A stretch of DNA of 64,000 bases from an uncultured Azospirillum sp. (GCA_900539605.1 UQCS01000003.1:23665-87664), one strand, 5' to 3'. Positions 44,731-53,756 are shown, numbered from the stretch's first letter. The notes: generated by a model from the letters alone, not told the origin. Program-made: numbers and translations.

Positions 44731-45783
44731 TCACATTATTTTACACAAATTGGCAATGATATTTATCAGGGCCTGTTTCTTATCCATATTCAGTCCGTTG
44801 ACCTGGCGCAAAATCTTGACCGCTTCTTCCCAGGCTCGCGCCGTTTCTTCGATATTGCGGCTCTCCGCAATATGATCGGAGCAGAATTTCAAAACCAACT
44901 CCGCCGCCAGATCAAAGCTTTCTTCCGAAGCGGTTGCTTCTTCCACCCAGTCAAGCATATCCTGTAACTTAAAACGGGTTCCGGCATAAATTATGTCACT
45001 TAGCCGGCTGTAGCGTTCCAACGCGCCACAATCGGCATAATTAAGCGCCTTGCCGATACTGCCGCCGGCAATTTTTGCCAGTCCTTTGATCGTATTTTCA
45101 TCCAAATCGGAACGATAACGCCGTAACAGACTTGCCACCGTATTATCGGCCAACGGTTTTAAAACCAGTTTTGTACAGCGCGAACGGATCGTCGGCAACA
45201 ACTGCCCGACATTATGGCTGATCAACATCAAAATGCTTTTGGCCGGCGGTTCTTCGAGTATTTTTAACAGTGCGTTGGCACTGGCAGAATTCATGTCATC
45301 AATGCTGTCAATCACTACCACCCGCCAACCGTCATCGGAGGACTTTCTGGAAAAAAACTCATTAATCCCGCGCACATCGTCAATACGGATAAAAGCCGAC
45401 TTTTTCAGATTTCTCAATTCGTCTTCATCCATTGCCGCCCCGTCTTTGATCGCTTTTAAAACCTTTTTGCGGTCGGTTTCAATAAAATCGCGCTCAATCA
45501 CTTTGAAATCGGGATGAGAGCCGGAGCTGATCAGCTGGTTGCTGCGGATGTCCGGACTGGTGGCAAGCGTTGCCGCCGGTGCAAAAACATGACGTTTTTC
45601 ATCCAACAGAAAACGGGAAAAACGATAAGCCAACGTCGCTTTCCCGATCCCTTTCACACCCGAAATCAACCAGGAATTATGCAGTTTGTTGGAATTGTAG
45701 GCCTCAAGAAGAGCCTTTTCCGCCTCTTCCTGACCAAGCAGAAAATAATTGTTTTTCGGAGTAATTTGCACAGGGTCGGGCAT
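44731..45783 (-). CDS. holB: DNA polymerase III subunit delta'
   Basis: A clamp-loader subunit acting in the cytoplasm. A 350-residue AAA+ fold with a P-loop GVKGIGKATLAYR near residue 40, VVVIDSIDDMN (Walker B region), SANALLKILEEPP (the highly conserved delta' segment) and LPTIRSRCTKL (sensor 1). It follows tmk with a TAATG overlap, the usual order tmk-holB. Confidence 0.92.
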   Translation of the reverse strand: MPDPVQITPKNNYFLLGQEEAEKALLEAYNSNKLHNSWLISGVKGIGKATLAYRFSRFLLDEKRHVFAPAATLATSPDIRSNQLISSGSHPDFKVIERDFIETDRKKVLKAIKDGAAMDEDELRNLKKSAFIRIDDVRGINEFFSRKSSDDGWRVVVIDSIDDMNSASANALLKILEEPPAKSILMLISHNVGQLLPTIRSRCTKLVLKPLADNTVASLLRRYRSDLDENTIKGLAKIAGGSIGKALNYADCGALERYSRLSDIIYAGTRFKLQDMLDWVEEATASEESFDLAAELVLKFCSDHIAESRNIEETARAWEEAVKILRQVNGLNMDKKQALINIIANLCKIM

Positions 45784-46427
45784 TATGGTTTCAAAAGCCT
45801 TTCTTCTACAATTTTTACAATATTTTGATGCAATTGTTCAATGCTCTGATCGGCATTGACGACCACATAACGGGGAGAAGTCTGCGCAATCTCCAAAAAA
45901 CCGCGCCGCAGATTTTGATGAAACTCGTTTCCTCTGCTTTCGTGACGGGTCTCTTGGATTTCGGCTGTACCGTTCCGCTGCAGCGACCGTTCCAGCCCGA
46001 TGCGGGGATCCAGATCCAGAATAATCGTCAGGTCCGGATAAAAATTGCCCACCGTCATCGCATACAACTGCTCCAGCATCTGTTTCGGTACCCGTTTATT
46101 GTAACCGTAATACTGATAAGCCATTGTCGAGTCGGCAAAACGGTCGCTGATCACCCATTTTCCGTCCTCCAGCGCCGGCAGTACCTTTTGCTGCATATGA
46201 ATCCGACGGTCTGCATAATACAACAGGGCCTCAGCCACGGCGTCAAATTTGTCTTTGTCACCGGTACACAACATCTGCCGCAGTTCACGTCCGATCGGTG
46301 TTCCGCCCGGTTCTTTGGTCACTACGGTTTCCACACCGCAATGTTTCAGCCACTCGGCCAGCAGTTTTATCTGAGTTGATTTTCCGGTGCCTTCGCCGCC
46401 TTCCAGAGTGATAAAACGCCCCTTCAT
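45783..46427 (-). CDS. tmk: Thymidylate kinase
   Basis: Phosphorylates dTMP to dTDP. The P-loop is EGGEGTGKST near residue 10; the DR motif is in SDRFADSTMAYQ and the LID region in DLDPRIGLERS. 214 residues, the usual length. Both ends share a single base with the neighbouring stop or start codons (TAATG), a sign of tight coupling to dac and holB. Confidence 0.95.
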   Translation of the reverse strand: MKGRFITLEGGEGTGKSTQIKLLAEWLKHCGVETVVTKEPGGTPIGRELRQMLCTGDKDKFDAVAEALLYYADRRIHMQQKVLPALEDGKWVISDRFADSTMAYQYYGYNKRVPKQMLEQLYAMTVGNFYPDLTIILDLDPRIGLERSLQRNGTAEIQETRHESRGNEFHQNLRRGFLEIAQTSPRYVVVNADQSIEQLHQNIVKIVEERLLKP

Positions 46428-47572
46428 TACTCCGCTCCGAACAAAAGATATTTGACGTTACTCATAATCCGTCCCCAAAATCCCAGTTTGCGCACACTGT
46501 GATCAGCATACAGAGGAATAATTTTGGTCTCGCCGTCGGGAATTTCGATTTTGACTTCGCCCAACCGGTCACCCTGACTGATCGGTGCTTTAACCGGCTT
46601 ATCATAGACAGCAGTAAGTTTAACCTCCCGGGCTTTGCTGCGGGCAAGCGTCAGAACAACATCTTCATTGACAATCAAGTCAATTTTTTTCTCTTCTCCC
46701 ATATAAACCGGTGCCGCAACAATCCGTTGAAACTGCTTGAACACTTTGTAGTTGTCAAACTCACGAAATCCCCAGCTCATCAGTTTTTCGGCTTCTTCCG
46801 AACGTTCCTTGTTGCTCTTCATTCCGGTCATAACCCCGATCAGACGGCGTTCGCCGCGCTTGACCGAAGCCGTCAGACAAAAGCCGGCCTCAGCCGTATG
46901 TCCGGTTTTCAGACCGTCCGCATCCGGCATGCTGTAAAGCAAGGGGTTACGGTTGCCTTGAACAATGTTATGGTAAGTAAAACTTTTTTGCGCAAACACC
47001 GGATAATATTCCGGAAAATCCTGAATAAGCGCACGCGCCAGCTTGGCCAAATCCTCGGCCGACATACGGTGGTCGGGATGCGGCAGACCGGTAGAATTAA
47101 CGAAATGCGAGTTTTTCAACCCCAGTTCTTTGGCTTTTGCGTTCATCAAAGCGGCAAAATTTTCTTCCGAACCGGCAATATTCTCGGCCGCCGTGATACA
47201 GGCGTCGTTACCCGATTGAATGATAATACCCTTGATCAGGTTCTCGACCGTAACCTTATCACCCACCGGCAAAAACATGGTCGAACTGCCGCTGGCCGCA
47301 CCGCCGGTACGCCAGGCATTTTCACTGACCGTGAACACGTCTTCCAGTGACAACGAACCGTTTTTCAGCTTGTCAAACAAAATATAAACCGTCATCAGCT
47401 TGCTCATCGAAGCTGGTGCCACCGGTACAAAAGCATTTTCGGTATAAAGATATTCGCCGGTGTCATAATCCATCAAAATCACGTTTTTGGCTTTGGTTTC
47501 CATCGCTGCCGCCGAAGAAGACAACAAGGCAGTGACAACAACGGCAGAAATCCATTTAGTATACAGTTTCAT
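46427..47572 (-). CDS. D-alanyl-D-alanine carboxypeptidase (PBP5/6 type)
   Basis: A second S11 carboxypeptidase. ATG 47572 has GAGGA upstream and begins a signal peptide (KLYTKWISAVVVTALLSSSAAA); the frame to 47656 is not needed. The motifs are S-M-S-K in PASMSKLM, S-G-N in IIQSGNDA and K-T-G in DGLKTGHT. The C-terminal PBP5 domain is present and the end (FWGRIMSNVKYLLFG) is amphipathic, which anchors such enzymes to the membrane. Unlike the homolog at 4694, it has no SPOR domain. It stands before tmk, the usual order in relatives. Confidence 0.94.
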   Translation of the reverse strand: MKLYTKWISAVVVTALLSSSAAAMETKAKNVILMDYDTGEYLYTENAFVPVAPASMSKLMTVYILFDKLKNGSLSLEDVFTVSENAWRTGGAASGSSTMFLPVGDKVTVENLIKGIIIQSGNDACITAAENIAGSEENFAALMNAKAKELGLKNSHFVNSTGLPHPDHRMSAEDLAKLARALIQDFPEYYPVFAQKSFTYHNIVQGNRNPLLYSMPDADGLKTGHTAEAGFCLTASVKRGERRLIGVMTGMKSNKERSEEAEKLMSWGFREFDNYKVFKQFQRIVAAPVYMGEEKKIDLIVNEDVVLTLARSKAREVKLTAVYDKPVKAPISQGDRLGEVKIEIPDGETKIIPLYADHSVRKLGFWGRIMSNVKYLLFGAE

Positions 47573-47582
47573 TTTGGTTCCT

Positions 47583-48497
47583 CTAATTTTCAACGACATG
47601 AGCAGCAGGAATTCCGAAATTTCGGATCTTAGCCTGACTGACAACGGCTTCTTCATGATAATTATACGGTCCGACCCGAACCCGATAGAACAACCGGCCG
47701 TTAATTTCTGCTTTCAAAACGTGCGTTTTACCAAACCGCATCAACCGCGAAGCCAGCCCTTTGGCCGCCTGATAACTCGAAAAAGCACCGGCCTGAACAT
47801 AATATCCGGCAGCCAGGGATGCTTCGGCATCACAATCATCTTCATCACCATAAGACGACGGCATCGCCGGCGTAATCGCAGGTGCTGCCGCCAGCGGTTT
47901 AATATCTTCGCCGATCCCCGATCTGACGATTTGCGTCGTCGGCGCCGCCGTAACTTCTGCAGTCAGTGCTTTACCGGTCAACGCCGCTTTAAGATTTTTA
48001 CTTTCTTTTTCCAGCACTTCGACCCGGACCTTGGCGGTTCCTTTCTCCAAAAAGCCCAACAGCTGGGCCACTTTTTTCGAAACATCGACAATGCGGTTAC
48101 GTGCATAAGGACCACGGTCATTGACGCGTACGACCAGAGAACGGCCGTTTTCCAAGTTGGTAATTCGGACAATCGACGGCAGCGGCAACGTACGGTGTGC
48201 GGCTGTTAAACTGTGCATATTATATTTTTCGCCGTTTGCGGTACGCTTGGCATGAAAATCGGGACCATACCACGAAGCTGTTCCGGTTTCGGAATAAGAA
48301 TAGTCTTCTTTCGGATAATACCATCGTCCCAGAACTTTATAAGGATTACCCACTTTGTAAACTCCGCCTTGGCTTTTTATGGCCGAAGCCTGTTTTTGCG
48401 GCGGATCAGTCACTTCGGGACCGGTGGTTTGACAACTGCTTAACAGAGCCGTCACACAAAGGCAAAACACCGCGGATTTCAGCGTATTCAAGTTCAT
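47583..48497 (-). CDS. rlpA: RlpA-type septal lipoprotein with SPOR domain
   Basis: A lipoprotein: the lipobox is LLSSC near residue 22. The double-psi beta-barrel domain (TGTASWYGPDFHAKRTANGE, then VRVNDRGPYARNRIVDVSKK, about 70-165) is that of RlpA, which in some bacteria is a lytic transglycosylase acting on denuded glycan. After a low-complexity linker the last 75 residues are a SPOR domain (GYYVQAGAFSSYQAA). GAGGA precedes the ATG. It is immediately upstream of the carboxypeptidase gene (10 bases), a common pairing for septal peptidoglycan trimming. Confidence 0.93.
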   Translation of the reverse strand: MNLNTLKSAVFCLCVTALLSSCQTTGPEVTDPPQKQASAIKSQGGVYKVGNPYKVLGRWYYPKEDYSYSETGTASWYGPDFHAKRTANGEKYNMHSLTAAHRTLPLPSIVRITNLENGRSLVVRVNDRGPYARNRIVDVSKKVAQLLGFLEKGTAKVRVEVLEKESKNLKAALTGKALTAEVTAAPTTQIVRSGIGEDIKPLAAAPAITPAMPSSYGDEDDCDAEASLAAGYYVQAGAFSSYQAAKGLASRLMRFGKTHVLKAEINGRLFYRVRVGPYNYHEEAVVSQAKIRNFGIPAAHVVEN

Positions 48498-48671
48498 TTT
48501 TATTCCTCAATCAACATTGCCGGGCATTTTATACTATTTTTTTTGACTCGTAAAGCCTATAATTATGTCACATGAAAACATTGTATGCCATCCGGAAGAA
48601 GTGCCCCGCTTTTATGACGACACTAAAACTTTAGCCCACCGCTCCTTCAATCCCGCTCTCCGCAAAAACAT

Positions 48672-48700
48672 AAAAAAACACCCTCACGGGTGCTTTTTTT
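48672..48700 (-). terminator. Rho-independent terminator of tRNA-Ser
   Basis: CACCC pairs with GGGTG around a TCAC loop, flanked by A and T runs on the two sides. On the minus strand it lies 3 bases after the tRNA 3' end. Confidence 0.75.
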
Positions 48701-48703
48701 TAA

Positions 48704-48795
48704 TGGCGGAGAGTCAGGGATTCGAACCCCGGGAGGAACTCACGCCCCTCGTCTGATTTCAAGTCAGGTGCATTCAACCGCTCTGCCAACTCTCC
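48704..48795 (-). tRNA. tRNA-Ser (anticodon UGA)
   Basis: A 92-base class II tRNA. The acceptor stem GGAGAGT pairs with ACTCTCC, with encoded CCA. The anticodon stem-loop is CTGA-CTTGAAA-TCAG with anticodon TGA. The extra arm is long (GAGGGGCGTGAGTTCCTC), as required for serine. The T arm is GGGG-TTCGAAT-CCCT-type. It reads UCA and related serine codons. A candidate promoter lies about 150 bases upstream, and a terminator follows directly. Confidence 0.95.
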
Positions 48796-48940
48796 ATTTC
48801 GTTTCTACATTCCGATCGGAACTCTGTTCCGGCATCTGATTGTGGCTCAATTCTTTCGGGCTATCGCCCTCACAACTTGCCGATCTCCGCTTTGTCAGCA
48901 AGATCGCTTACAAATCGGCCCTTATCTCAACCGGGGATTG
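48796..48940 (-). ncRNA. Possible structured leader RNA upstream of tRNA-Ser
   Basis: Between a candidate promoter and the tRNA lies about 145 bases without a coding frame but with several hairpins: CGGAAC/GTTCCG with a 3-base loop (48817-48831), GGGC/GCCC with a 4-base loop (48858-48869), GCCGAT/ATCGGC (48879-48919) with a competing CGATCT/AGATCG pairing, and a TCCGATCGGA palindrome. It may be a 5' leader removed during tRNA maturation or a separate small RNA. I do not recognise it as a known family. Confidence 0.35.
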
Positions 48941-48946
48941 CTTTAG

Positions 48947-48975
48947 TTTTTACCTAAAACAATCCCAAAGGTCAA
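48947..48975 (-). promoter_or_regulatory. Candidate sigma-70-type promoter for tRNA-Ser transcript
   Basis: On the minus strand TTGACC (48975-48970) and TAAAAA (48952-48947) are 17 bases apart. The -35 is near consensus, the -10 is weaker. Transcription would start near 48940. Confidence 0.45.
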
Positions 48976-48988
48976 GCATTTTTTACAA

Positions 48989-49336
48989 TTATTTGCGTTT
49001 TCCGATCAAGCGTAGATAATCGACGATATAAACGACAATCAAAAAACACAAAGCACGCAGCCCGATAATATATAAACCGGCCCGCATGCTAAAAAAGAAG
49101 ACCTGAATAACCATCGAGGTGACAACCGAACAGGCCAACATTGTCAACCAATAATATCTCACTTTGCTGAAGGCAAAAGCGCAAACGATTGCCGGCACGA
49201 ATATTTTCCAATCCACGATCATTTCCTGCAAAATGCCGAGGCTGATCGGAATAAATTTGGTACCGGTAAACATACTGATGACGATGATTGCCACCGCGGC
49301 AACCAGAATGGCAAAATAAATTTTCTTCAAACTCAT
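48989..49336 (-). CDS. Small four-helix membrane protein, unknown function
   Basis: A 115-residue very hydrophobic protein with four predicted membrane helices (the first is IYFAILVAAVAIIVISMF). ATG 49336 follows GAGGA; the frame to 49384 lacks a ribosome site. No family recognised. It lies between the tRNA-Ser transcript and an outer-membrane protein gene, separated from the latter by a terminator. Confidence 0.68.
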   Translation of the reverse strand: MSLKKIYFAILVAAVAIIVISMFTGTKFIPISLGILQEMIVDWKIFVPAIVCAFAFSKVRYYWLTMLACSVVTSMVIQVFFFSMRAGLYIIGLRALCFLIVVYIVDYLRLIGKRK

Positions 49337-49410
49337 TGTTATATCCTCTGATTCAGTTTTATTTTGCCGGCAGAATAGCAACAATTAATTAATTTGGCAA
49401 CACCTAAAGA

Positions 49411-49444
49411 AAACTCCGGCAGTTTTTTAGTGCCGGAGTTTTTT
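49411..49444 (-). terminator. Rho-independent terminator after outer-membrane protein gene
   Basis: ACTCCGGCA pairs with TGCCGGAGT around a T-rich loop, with T residues at the end on either strand. Confidence 0.8.
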
Positions 49445-49463
49445 ATGGTGTCCGCGATAAAAA

Positions 49464-50021
49464 TTAGAACATAAATTTAATACCGGCGGTAACTTCCATC
49501 AGATTGTCAAGGTTTCTGGCACCGACATAGCTGTATCTGCCGACAACGCGGGCAGCAAAGTTTTCGGTGAAGTTGTACTGCATACCGACACCGGCACGAT
49601 AACCCATTCTCTGTTTATTCTGGCTGCCTCTGATATATTTAACTTTCATATTGTAGTTTGCCAGACCGAGGGTACCGAGCAGATTGAAGCCGTCACAGCC
49701 GATCGGCATGTAACCATAAGCATCCAAGCCATAAGCATAAAATTCGGTTTTTACCCGATCAATCGTTCCCTTGAAAGATTTTCTTTCGCCCGACTGCTGG
49801 AAAAAAGCTTCCAAACTGGAATACGGCGTGATCATGGTACCGAGGTTAACAGCGCCGGAGTTGTAATCCTTTTTCGGATCCTTGGCCAGCTTTTTGTAGT
49901 CTGCATGAGAATAAACATAATCAAAACCGATGTAAGGCTTAAATTCTCTGTTTAAATCCATTGCATTTACACTTACGGAAAAGAGGCAAGCAACACCTGC
50001 TAACAGTAATGTTTTTTTCAT
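49464..50021 (-). CDS. Outer-membrane beta-barrel protein
   Basis: A 185-residue protein with a signal peptide (KKTLLLAGVACLFSVSVNA) and the alternating aromatic/polar pattern of an 8-strand barrel; it ends in F-M-F, the C-terminal aromatic signature recognised by the BAM machine. It resembles OmpA-like and Opa-type small porin families (PF13505-like), and could be a small surface or porin protein. GGAG precedes the ATG. A terminator follows, so it is monocistronic. Confidence 0.8.
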   Translation of the reverse strand: MKKTLLLAGVACLFSVSVNAMDLNREFKPYIGFDYVYSHADYKKLAKDPKKDYNSGAVNLGTMITPYSSLEAFFQQSGERKSFKGTIDRVKTEFYAYGLDAYGYMPIGCDGFNLLGTLGLANYNMKVKYIRGSQNKQRMGYRAGVGMQYNFTENFAARVVGRYSYVGARNLDNLMEVTAGIKFMF

Positions 50022-50197
50022 ATTTTAAACTCCATTTATAAATAGGTTTTTGTTAACTGTATTCAAAAGTCTGTTGTAAATATTATAACAGTCATAATAT
50101 TACTGATTGTTGATGTAGCCATTGTTTGCCCAAATTAAAGAGTGCAATTCAAAAAAAATGTGCTAAATTAAATAAAAAAGATCTATAATTTAGGAAA

Positions 50198-50845
50198 ATG
50201 AACATGTTATGCCCAGAAAAAAATTGCCCCTTATGTCCGCGCCTGGTTGCTTTCCGTACTGACAACCGTCAAAAATTTCCATCTTTTTACAATGCGCCGG
50301 TTCCGCCGTTCGGTTCTTCTGATGCCCGGCTGCTCATTTTAGGAATGGCGCCGGGACTGAAAGGAGCCAACCAAACCGGACGTCCGTTTACCAACGATTA
50401 CGCCGGAGACCTTCTTTATCCGGTTCTGAAAAAATACGGCTTTGCCACCGGTCACTACGGCAAACGCGCCGATGACGGCTACCGACTGGTCGACGCACGG
50501 GTCACCAACAGCGTCCGCTGTGTGCCGCCGCAAAACAAAGTAGTAGCAGAAGAAGTTAATAACTGCCGCCGTTTTCTTATCAGCGAGTTGGAAGCCCTGA
50601 ACAATTTAAAAATTATTCTCGCGTTGGGCGGCGTAGCCCATAATGCCTTGCTTGGCACGCTCGGATACCCTAAATCCGCCTTCAAATTCGCCCACGGCGC
50701 ACGGCATTTGCTGCCCCGGCACAATCTGGTGTTGTTCAACTCTTATCATACTTCGCGCTATAACGTAAATACCGGCGTTTTAACCACCGAAATGTTCGAA
50801 AACGTTATCCGGCACATTCGCGAAGAACTGGGAGACAAAGCCTGA
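50198..50845 (+). CDS. Uracil-DNA glycosylase, family 5-like
   Basis: A 215-residue base-excision repair enzyme. The 4Fe-4S-type CPLCPRLVAFR start, LLILGMAPGLKGANQTGRPFTNDYAGDLLY (the uracil-binding motif of family 5), TNSVRCVPPQNK and the late NSYHTSRYNVNTG match the UDGb group (family 4 also has the Fe-S cysteines). It would remove uracil and perhaps other deaminated bases. The next gene overlaps its stop by one base (TGATG). Confidence 0.9.
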   Translation: MNMLCPEKNCPLCPRLVAFRTDNRQKFPSFYNAPVPPFGSSDARLLILGMAPGLKGANQTGRPFTNDYAGDLLYPVLKKYGFATGHYGKRADDGYRLVDARVTNSVRCVPPQNKVVAEEVNNCRRFLISELEALNNLKIILALGGVAHNALLGTLGYPKSAFKFAHGARHLLPRHNLVLFNSYHTSRYNVNTGVLTTEMFENVIRHIREELGDKA

Positions 50846-52575
50846 TGTCTTACGATTTGATAATGCAACAGGCACTCAAACTTCATAACGAAGGCAAACT
50901 GGACGAAGCCGAACAGCTTTATCGCAAAATTTTGGATACTTCTCCCTGTCATCCGGTGATTCTCAACCTGCTCGGCCTGATCGCTCAAAGCAAAAACCTG
51001 CATCTGGAAGCCGCCGACTGCTTCAGCCGCGCGATTGCGCAATCTCCTCAGATAGCCGAGTACTACTTTAATCTTGCCTGGTCACTTGAACGTTGCCATA
51101 AGACCGCCGAAGCCATCGAATATTATCATCGGGCTCTGCAACTGCAGCCGGGCATCAAAGAAGCGCATAACGCTCTCGGCAACCTTTATCTTGCCGCCGG
51201 CCGCCGAGAACAGGCCCAAGATCAGTATAATCAGGCAGCCTTGCTGGAACCGGGGTATATTGAGCCTCGTGCCAACCTGGCCAAAATGAATCAGGATCTG
51301 CCTGCTTTGCAGAAACTGCAATCTCAATATCCGCACGAAGCACTGATCCCTTATTATATAAGTCTGCTGCAACGACAATCGGGACAAACGGCATCCGCGC
51401 TGGAATCTGCACAACTCGCATATAACCTGCAACAAGACGAACAAACAGCTCTCCTCGTCGGCGAGCTTTATCTGGAACTACAGCAACCCGACCGTGCCGA
51501 ACCGTATTTTCGGCGCGTCCTCCTCTTCAACCCCAAATCGGTCAGCGCCCTCATCAATCTGGCCAACCGCGAACCCGACCCCGAAACCGCTGAAAAGATG
51601 TATAAACAGGCGCTTGACCTGTCCCCGCAAAATATTGATGCCCACATTAACTACGCCGATCTGCTGTACCGGCAGAAACGGCTGCACGAAGCGTTGGAAG
51701 AATACCGGCAAGCGGTTATTTTGGATCCCGAAAGGCCTGAAGTTTCCAACAATCTTGGTATCATTCAAAAAGATTTCGGAGAATACGAAGAAGCACTGGG
51801 ACTGTTTTTTAACGCCTTGTTACAACAGCCTGATCGGAAAGAATATGCTCTCAATATTGCCGAAACATTGATGCTTCTGTATGAAAAAGCACCCAAAGAA
51901 GCGCAAAAAATCGCCCGCAACTGGCTTAAGAAAACCCCCGACAACATCTTTGCCCGTCGTCTCAACGAAATCTTTGACCATACCGACGGAGATAGCGGCA
52001 AAGAATATACGCAAAAACTGTTTAATCTGTTTGCCGATAACTATGAGGAGGTTATGCAGCGACTCGACTATCGGCTTCCGCAAATAATCGCCGACGAGTT
52101 GGGACCGCTTGAAGGACACATTATCGATCTCGGCTGCGGAACCGGACTGACCGGCGCCGTGCTCAAGAATCCCCGCAATTCTCTCACCGGCATTGACATA
52201 TCGCCGGCCATGTTGGAAAAAGCCCGGCAAAAAAAGATATATGATCGTTTGGAAGAAGCCGACATTACCGACTATTGCCATCGTCTCCCTCCGGCCGATA
52301 TGGTGGTTGCCGCCGACGTATTCGGATATTTTGGGGCTCTCGATGAAATTATCCCGCTGATTTTTCCACGCGACTTTTGTTTTTCAATTGCCGCCGACGA
52401 CACGACGAAATCCTGGCATTTGATGTCCAACGGTCGCTTTCGGCATAATCCGGCCTATGTCAAAAAACTTTTGCAAAAAGCGGGCTATTCGAATATAACG
52501 GAGCGTCCCGCCGTGTTACGCCGCGAAAACGGCGAAGATGTCAACGGATTTGTCTTTATCGCAAAGGAAAAATAA
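50845..52575 (+). CDS. TPR-repeat protein fused to SAM-dependent methyltransferase
   Basis: A 576-residue protein. Residues about 1-350 consist of tetratricopeptide repeats (YEKIL..., with repeated LNLLGLIA, AEYYFNLAW, AHNALGNLYL, INYADLLYR, VSNNLGII). From about 375 it is a class I methyltransferase: IIDLGCGTGLTGAVL near residue 430 binds S-adenosylmethionine, followed by LTGIDISPAML and the ADIT and VVAADVFGYF segments. The TPR part likely recruits the substrate, perhaps a protein or an envelope component. Start shares one base with the UDG stop; the RNHCP gene follows 2 bases later. Confidence 0.85.
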   Translation: MSYDLIMQQALKLHNEGKLDEAEQLYRKILDTSPCHPVILNLLGLIAQSKNLHLEAADCFSRAIAQSPQIAEYYFNLAWSLERCHKTAEAIEYYHRALQLQPGIKEAHNALGNLYLAAGRREQAQDQYNQAALLEPGYIEPRANLAKMNQDLPALQKLQSQYPHEALIPYYISLLQRQSGQTASALESAQLAYNLQQDEQTALLVGELYLELQQPDRAEPYFRRVLLFNPKSVSALINLANREPDPETAEKMYKQALDLSPQNIDAHINYADLLYRQKRLHEALEEYRQAVILDPERPEVSNNLGIIQKDFGEYEEALGLFFNALLQQPDRKEYALNIAETLMLLYEKAPKEAQKIARNWLKKTPDNIFARRLNEIFDHTDGDSGKEYTQKLFNLFADNYEEVMQRLDYRLPQIIADELGPLEGHIIDLGCGTGLTGAVLKNPRNSLTGIDISPAMLEKARQKKIYDRLEEADITDYCHRLPPADMVVAADVFGYFGALDEIIPLIFPRDFCFSIAADDTTKSWHLMSNGRFRHNPAYVKKLLQKAGYSNITERPAVLRRENGEDVNGFVFIAKEK

Positions 52576-52577
52576 CA

Positions 52578-52901
52578 ATGGCCCGAAAAGAAGAAAACAC
52601 CGGTTTTGTTTGTGAGCACTGCGGACGGGAAGTATTACCGCTTAAAGACGGCAGCTACCGCAATCACTGCCCTTTTTGTCTTTATTCCCGTCATGTGGAT
52701 ATCGTTCCCGGCGATCGCGCCGCTGATTGCGGCGGCTTGATGGAACCGGTAAAAATAATTTACAACTCCAAAAAAGGCTACCAAATTGTTCATCGTTGCC
52801 AAAAATGCGGTTTTGAACGCAACAACATCATCAGCGAAGATCCGCGACAACCGGACGATATTAAGGCAATTACCAACATCATAAGGCGAAGCGCCCGCTG
52901 A
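52578..52901 (+). CDS. RNHCP domain protein
   Basis: A 107-residue putative zinc-binding protein with RNHCPFCLYSRHVD, the motif naming the family, plus CEHCG near residue 13 and CQKCG near residue 78, giving enough cysteines for two metal sites. Members are small and of unknown function. The gene is only 2 bases after the methyltransferase fusion, so it is part of the udg-led transcript. Confidence 0.85.
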   Translation: MARKEENTGFVCEHCGREVLPLKDGSYRNHCPFCLYSRHVDIVPGDRAADCGGLMEPVKIIYNSKKGYQIVHRCQKCGFERNNIISEDPRQPDDIKAITNIIRRSAR

Positions 52902-52976
52902 TTTTTTGTTCGGCTGCTCTTTCCGAAAACCCCGGCACCGATTATATTATAGGCAAAACAACATGGAGTATGAAAT

Positions 52977-53576
52977 ATGAGCGAAGACCTGAGCAGCCTT
53001 TTTGTTAAACGTCGTTCCATTTACCATCTGGGAAATGAAACCGCGCTGGCAGAAAACGATATTACCGAAATTATCACTCACGCCCTGAAATTTTGTCCGT
53101 CTGCCTTTAATTCGCAGTCGGCCCGCGTGGTGGTGGTGTATGGCGAACATTACCACAAGTTTTGGGACATTGTACTGACAGAACTGAGTAAAATTGTTCC
53201 CGATGACAAAATGCCGCAAACGATTGAGAAGGTAAAGTCATTTACCACCGGCATCGGCACAATTCTGTTTTTTGAAGATTGTACCACCATTGAAAATCTG
53301 CAAAAAAAATTTCCTCTGTACAGTGAGAACTTTCCCAAATGGTCACTGCAATCCAACGGAATGCTTCAATACATGATTTGGCTCGCCTTGGCCGAACACG
53401 GCATCGGCGCTTCTTTGCAGCATTACAATCCGTTGATTGACGACGAAGTGCGGTTGGCTTTCGATTTGCCGGAACATTGGATGCTTTTGTCGCAAATGCC
53501 GTTCGGAAGCATCAGCGCCCCCGCCGATGAAAAGAGCTTTTTGCCGATTGAGGACCGCCTTAAAGTTTTCGGATAA
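52977..53576 (+). CDS. Nitroreductase family protein (HBN1/Frm2-like)
   Basis: A 199-residue flavin-dependent oxidoreductase of the nitroreductase superfamily. The N-terminal FVKRRSIYHL, the FCPSAFNSQSARVVVVYG segment (FMN site) and the SLQSNGMLQYMIWLALAEHGIGASLQHYN region match the subgroup close to yeast Frm2/Hbn1 and bacterial YdjA-like proteins. GGAG precedes the ATG. It lies 75 bases after the RNHCP gene and before a strong terminator. The physiological substrate is unknown. Confidence 0.87.
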   Translation: MSEDLSSLFVKRRSIYHLGNETALAENDITEIITHALKFCPSAFNSQSARVVVVYGEHYHKFWDIVLTELSKIVPDDKMPQTIEKVKSFTTGIGTILFFEDCTTIENLQKKFPLYSENFPKWSLQSNGMLQYMIWLALAEHGIGASLQHYNPLIDDEVRLAFDLPEHWMLLSQMPFGSISAPADEKSFLPIEDRLKVFG

Positions 53577-53656
53577 AAACAGACCGTTGCGTCTCCTGTC
53601 ACATCTGAGGCCCTGTAAACTTGCGTCTCCTCAGTTTTCACATCAGCCAAAACATA

Positions 53657-53698
53657 AAAAATAAAGGTTGATACCCAACAGAATCAACCTTTATTTTT
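53657..53698. terminator. Bidirectional Rho-independent terminator
   Basis: A 16-bp perfect stem (AAAAATAAAGGTTGAT with its complement) and 10-base loop, flanked by A and T runs, between the convergent nitroreductase and MIF-like genes. Confidence 0.88.
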
Positions 53699-53756
53699 AT
53701 TTTAATTTAATGCCATGTCAGAGCTTGGTTCTCCGCCAACGGCAACCGCTTAATCT

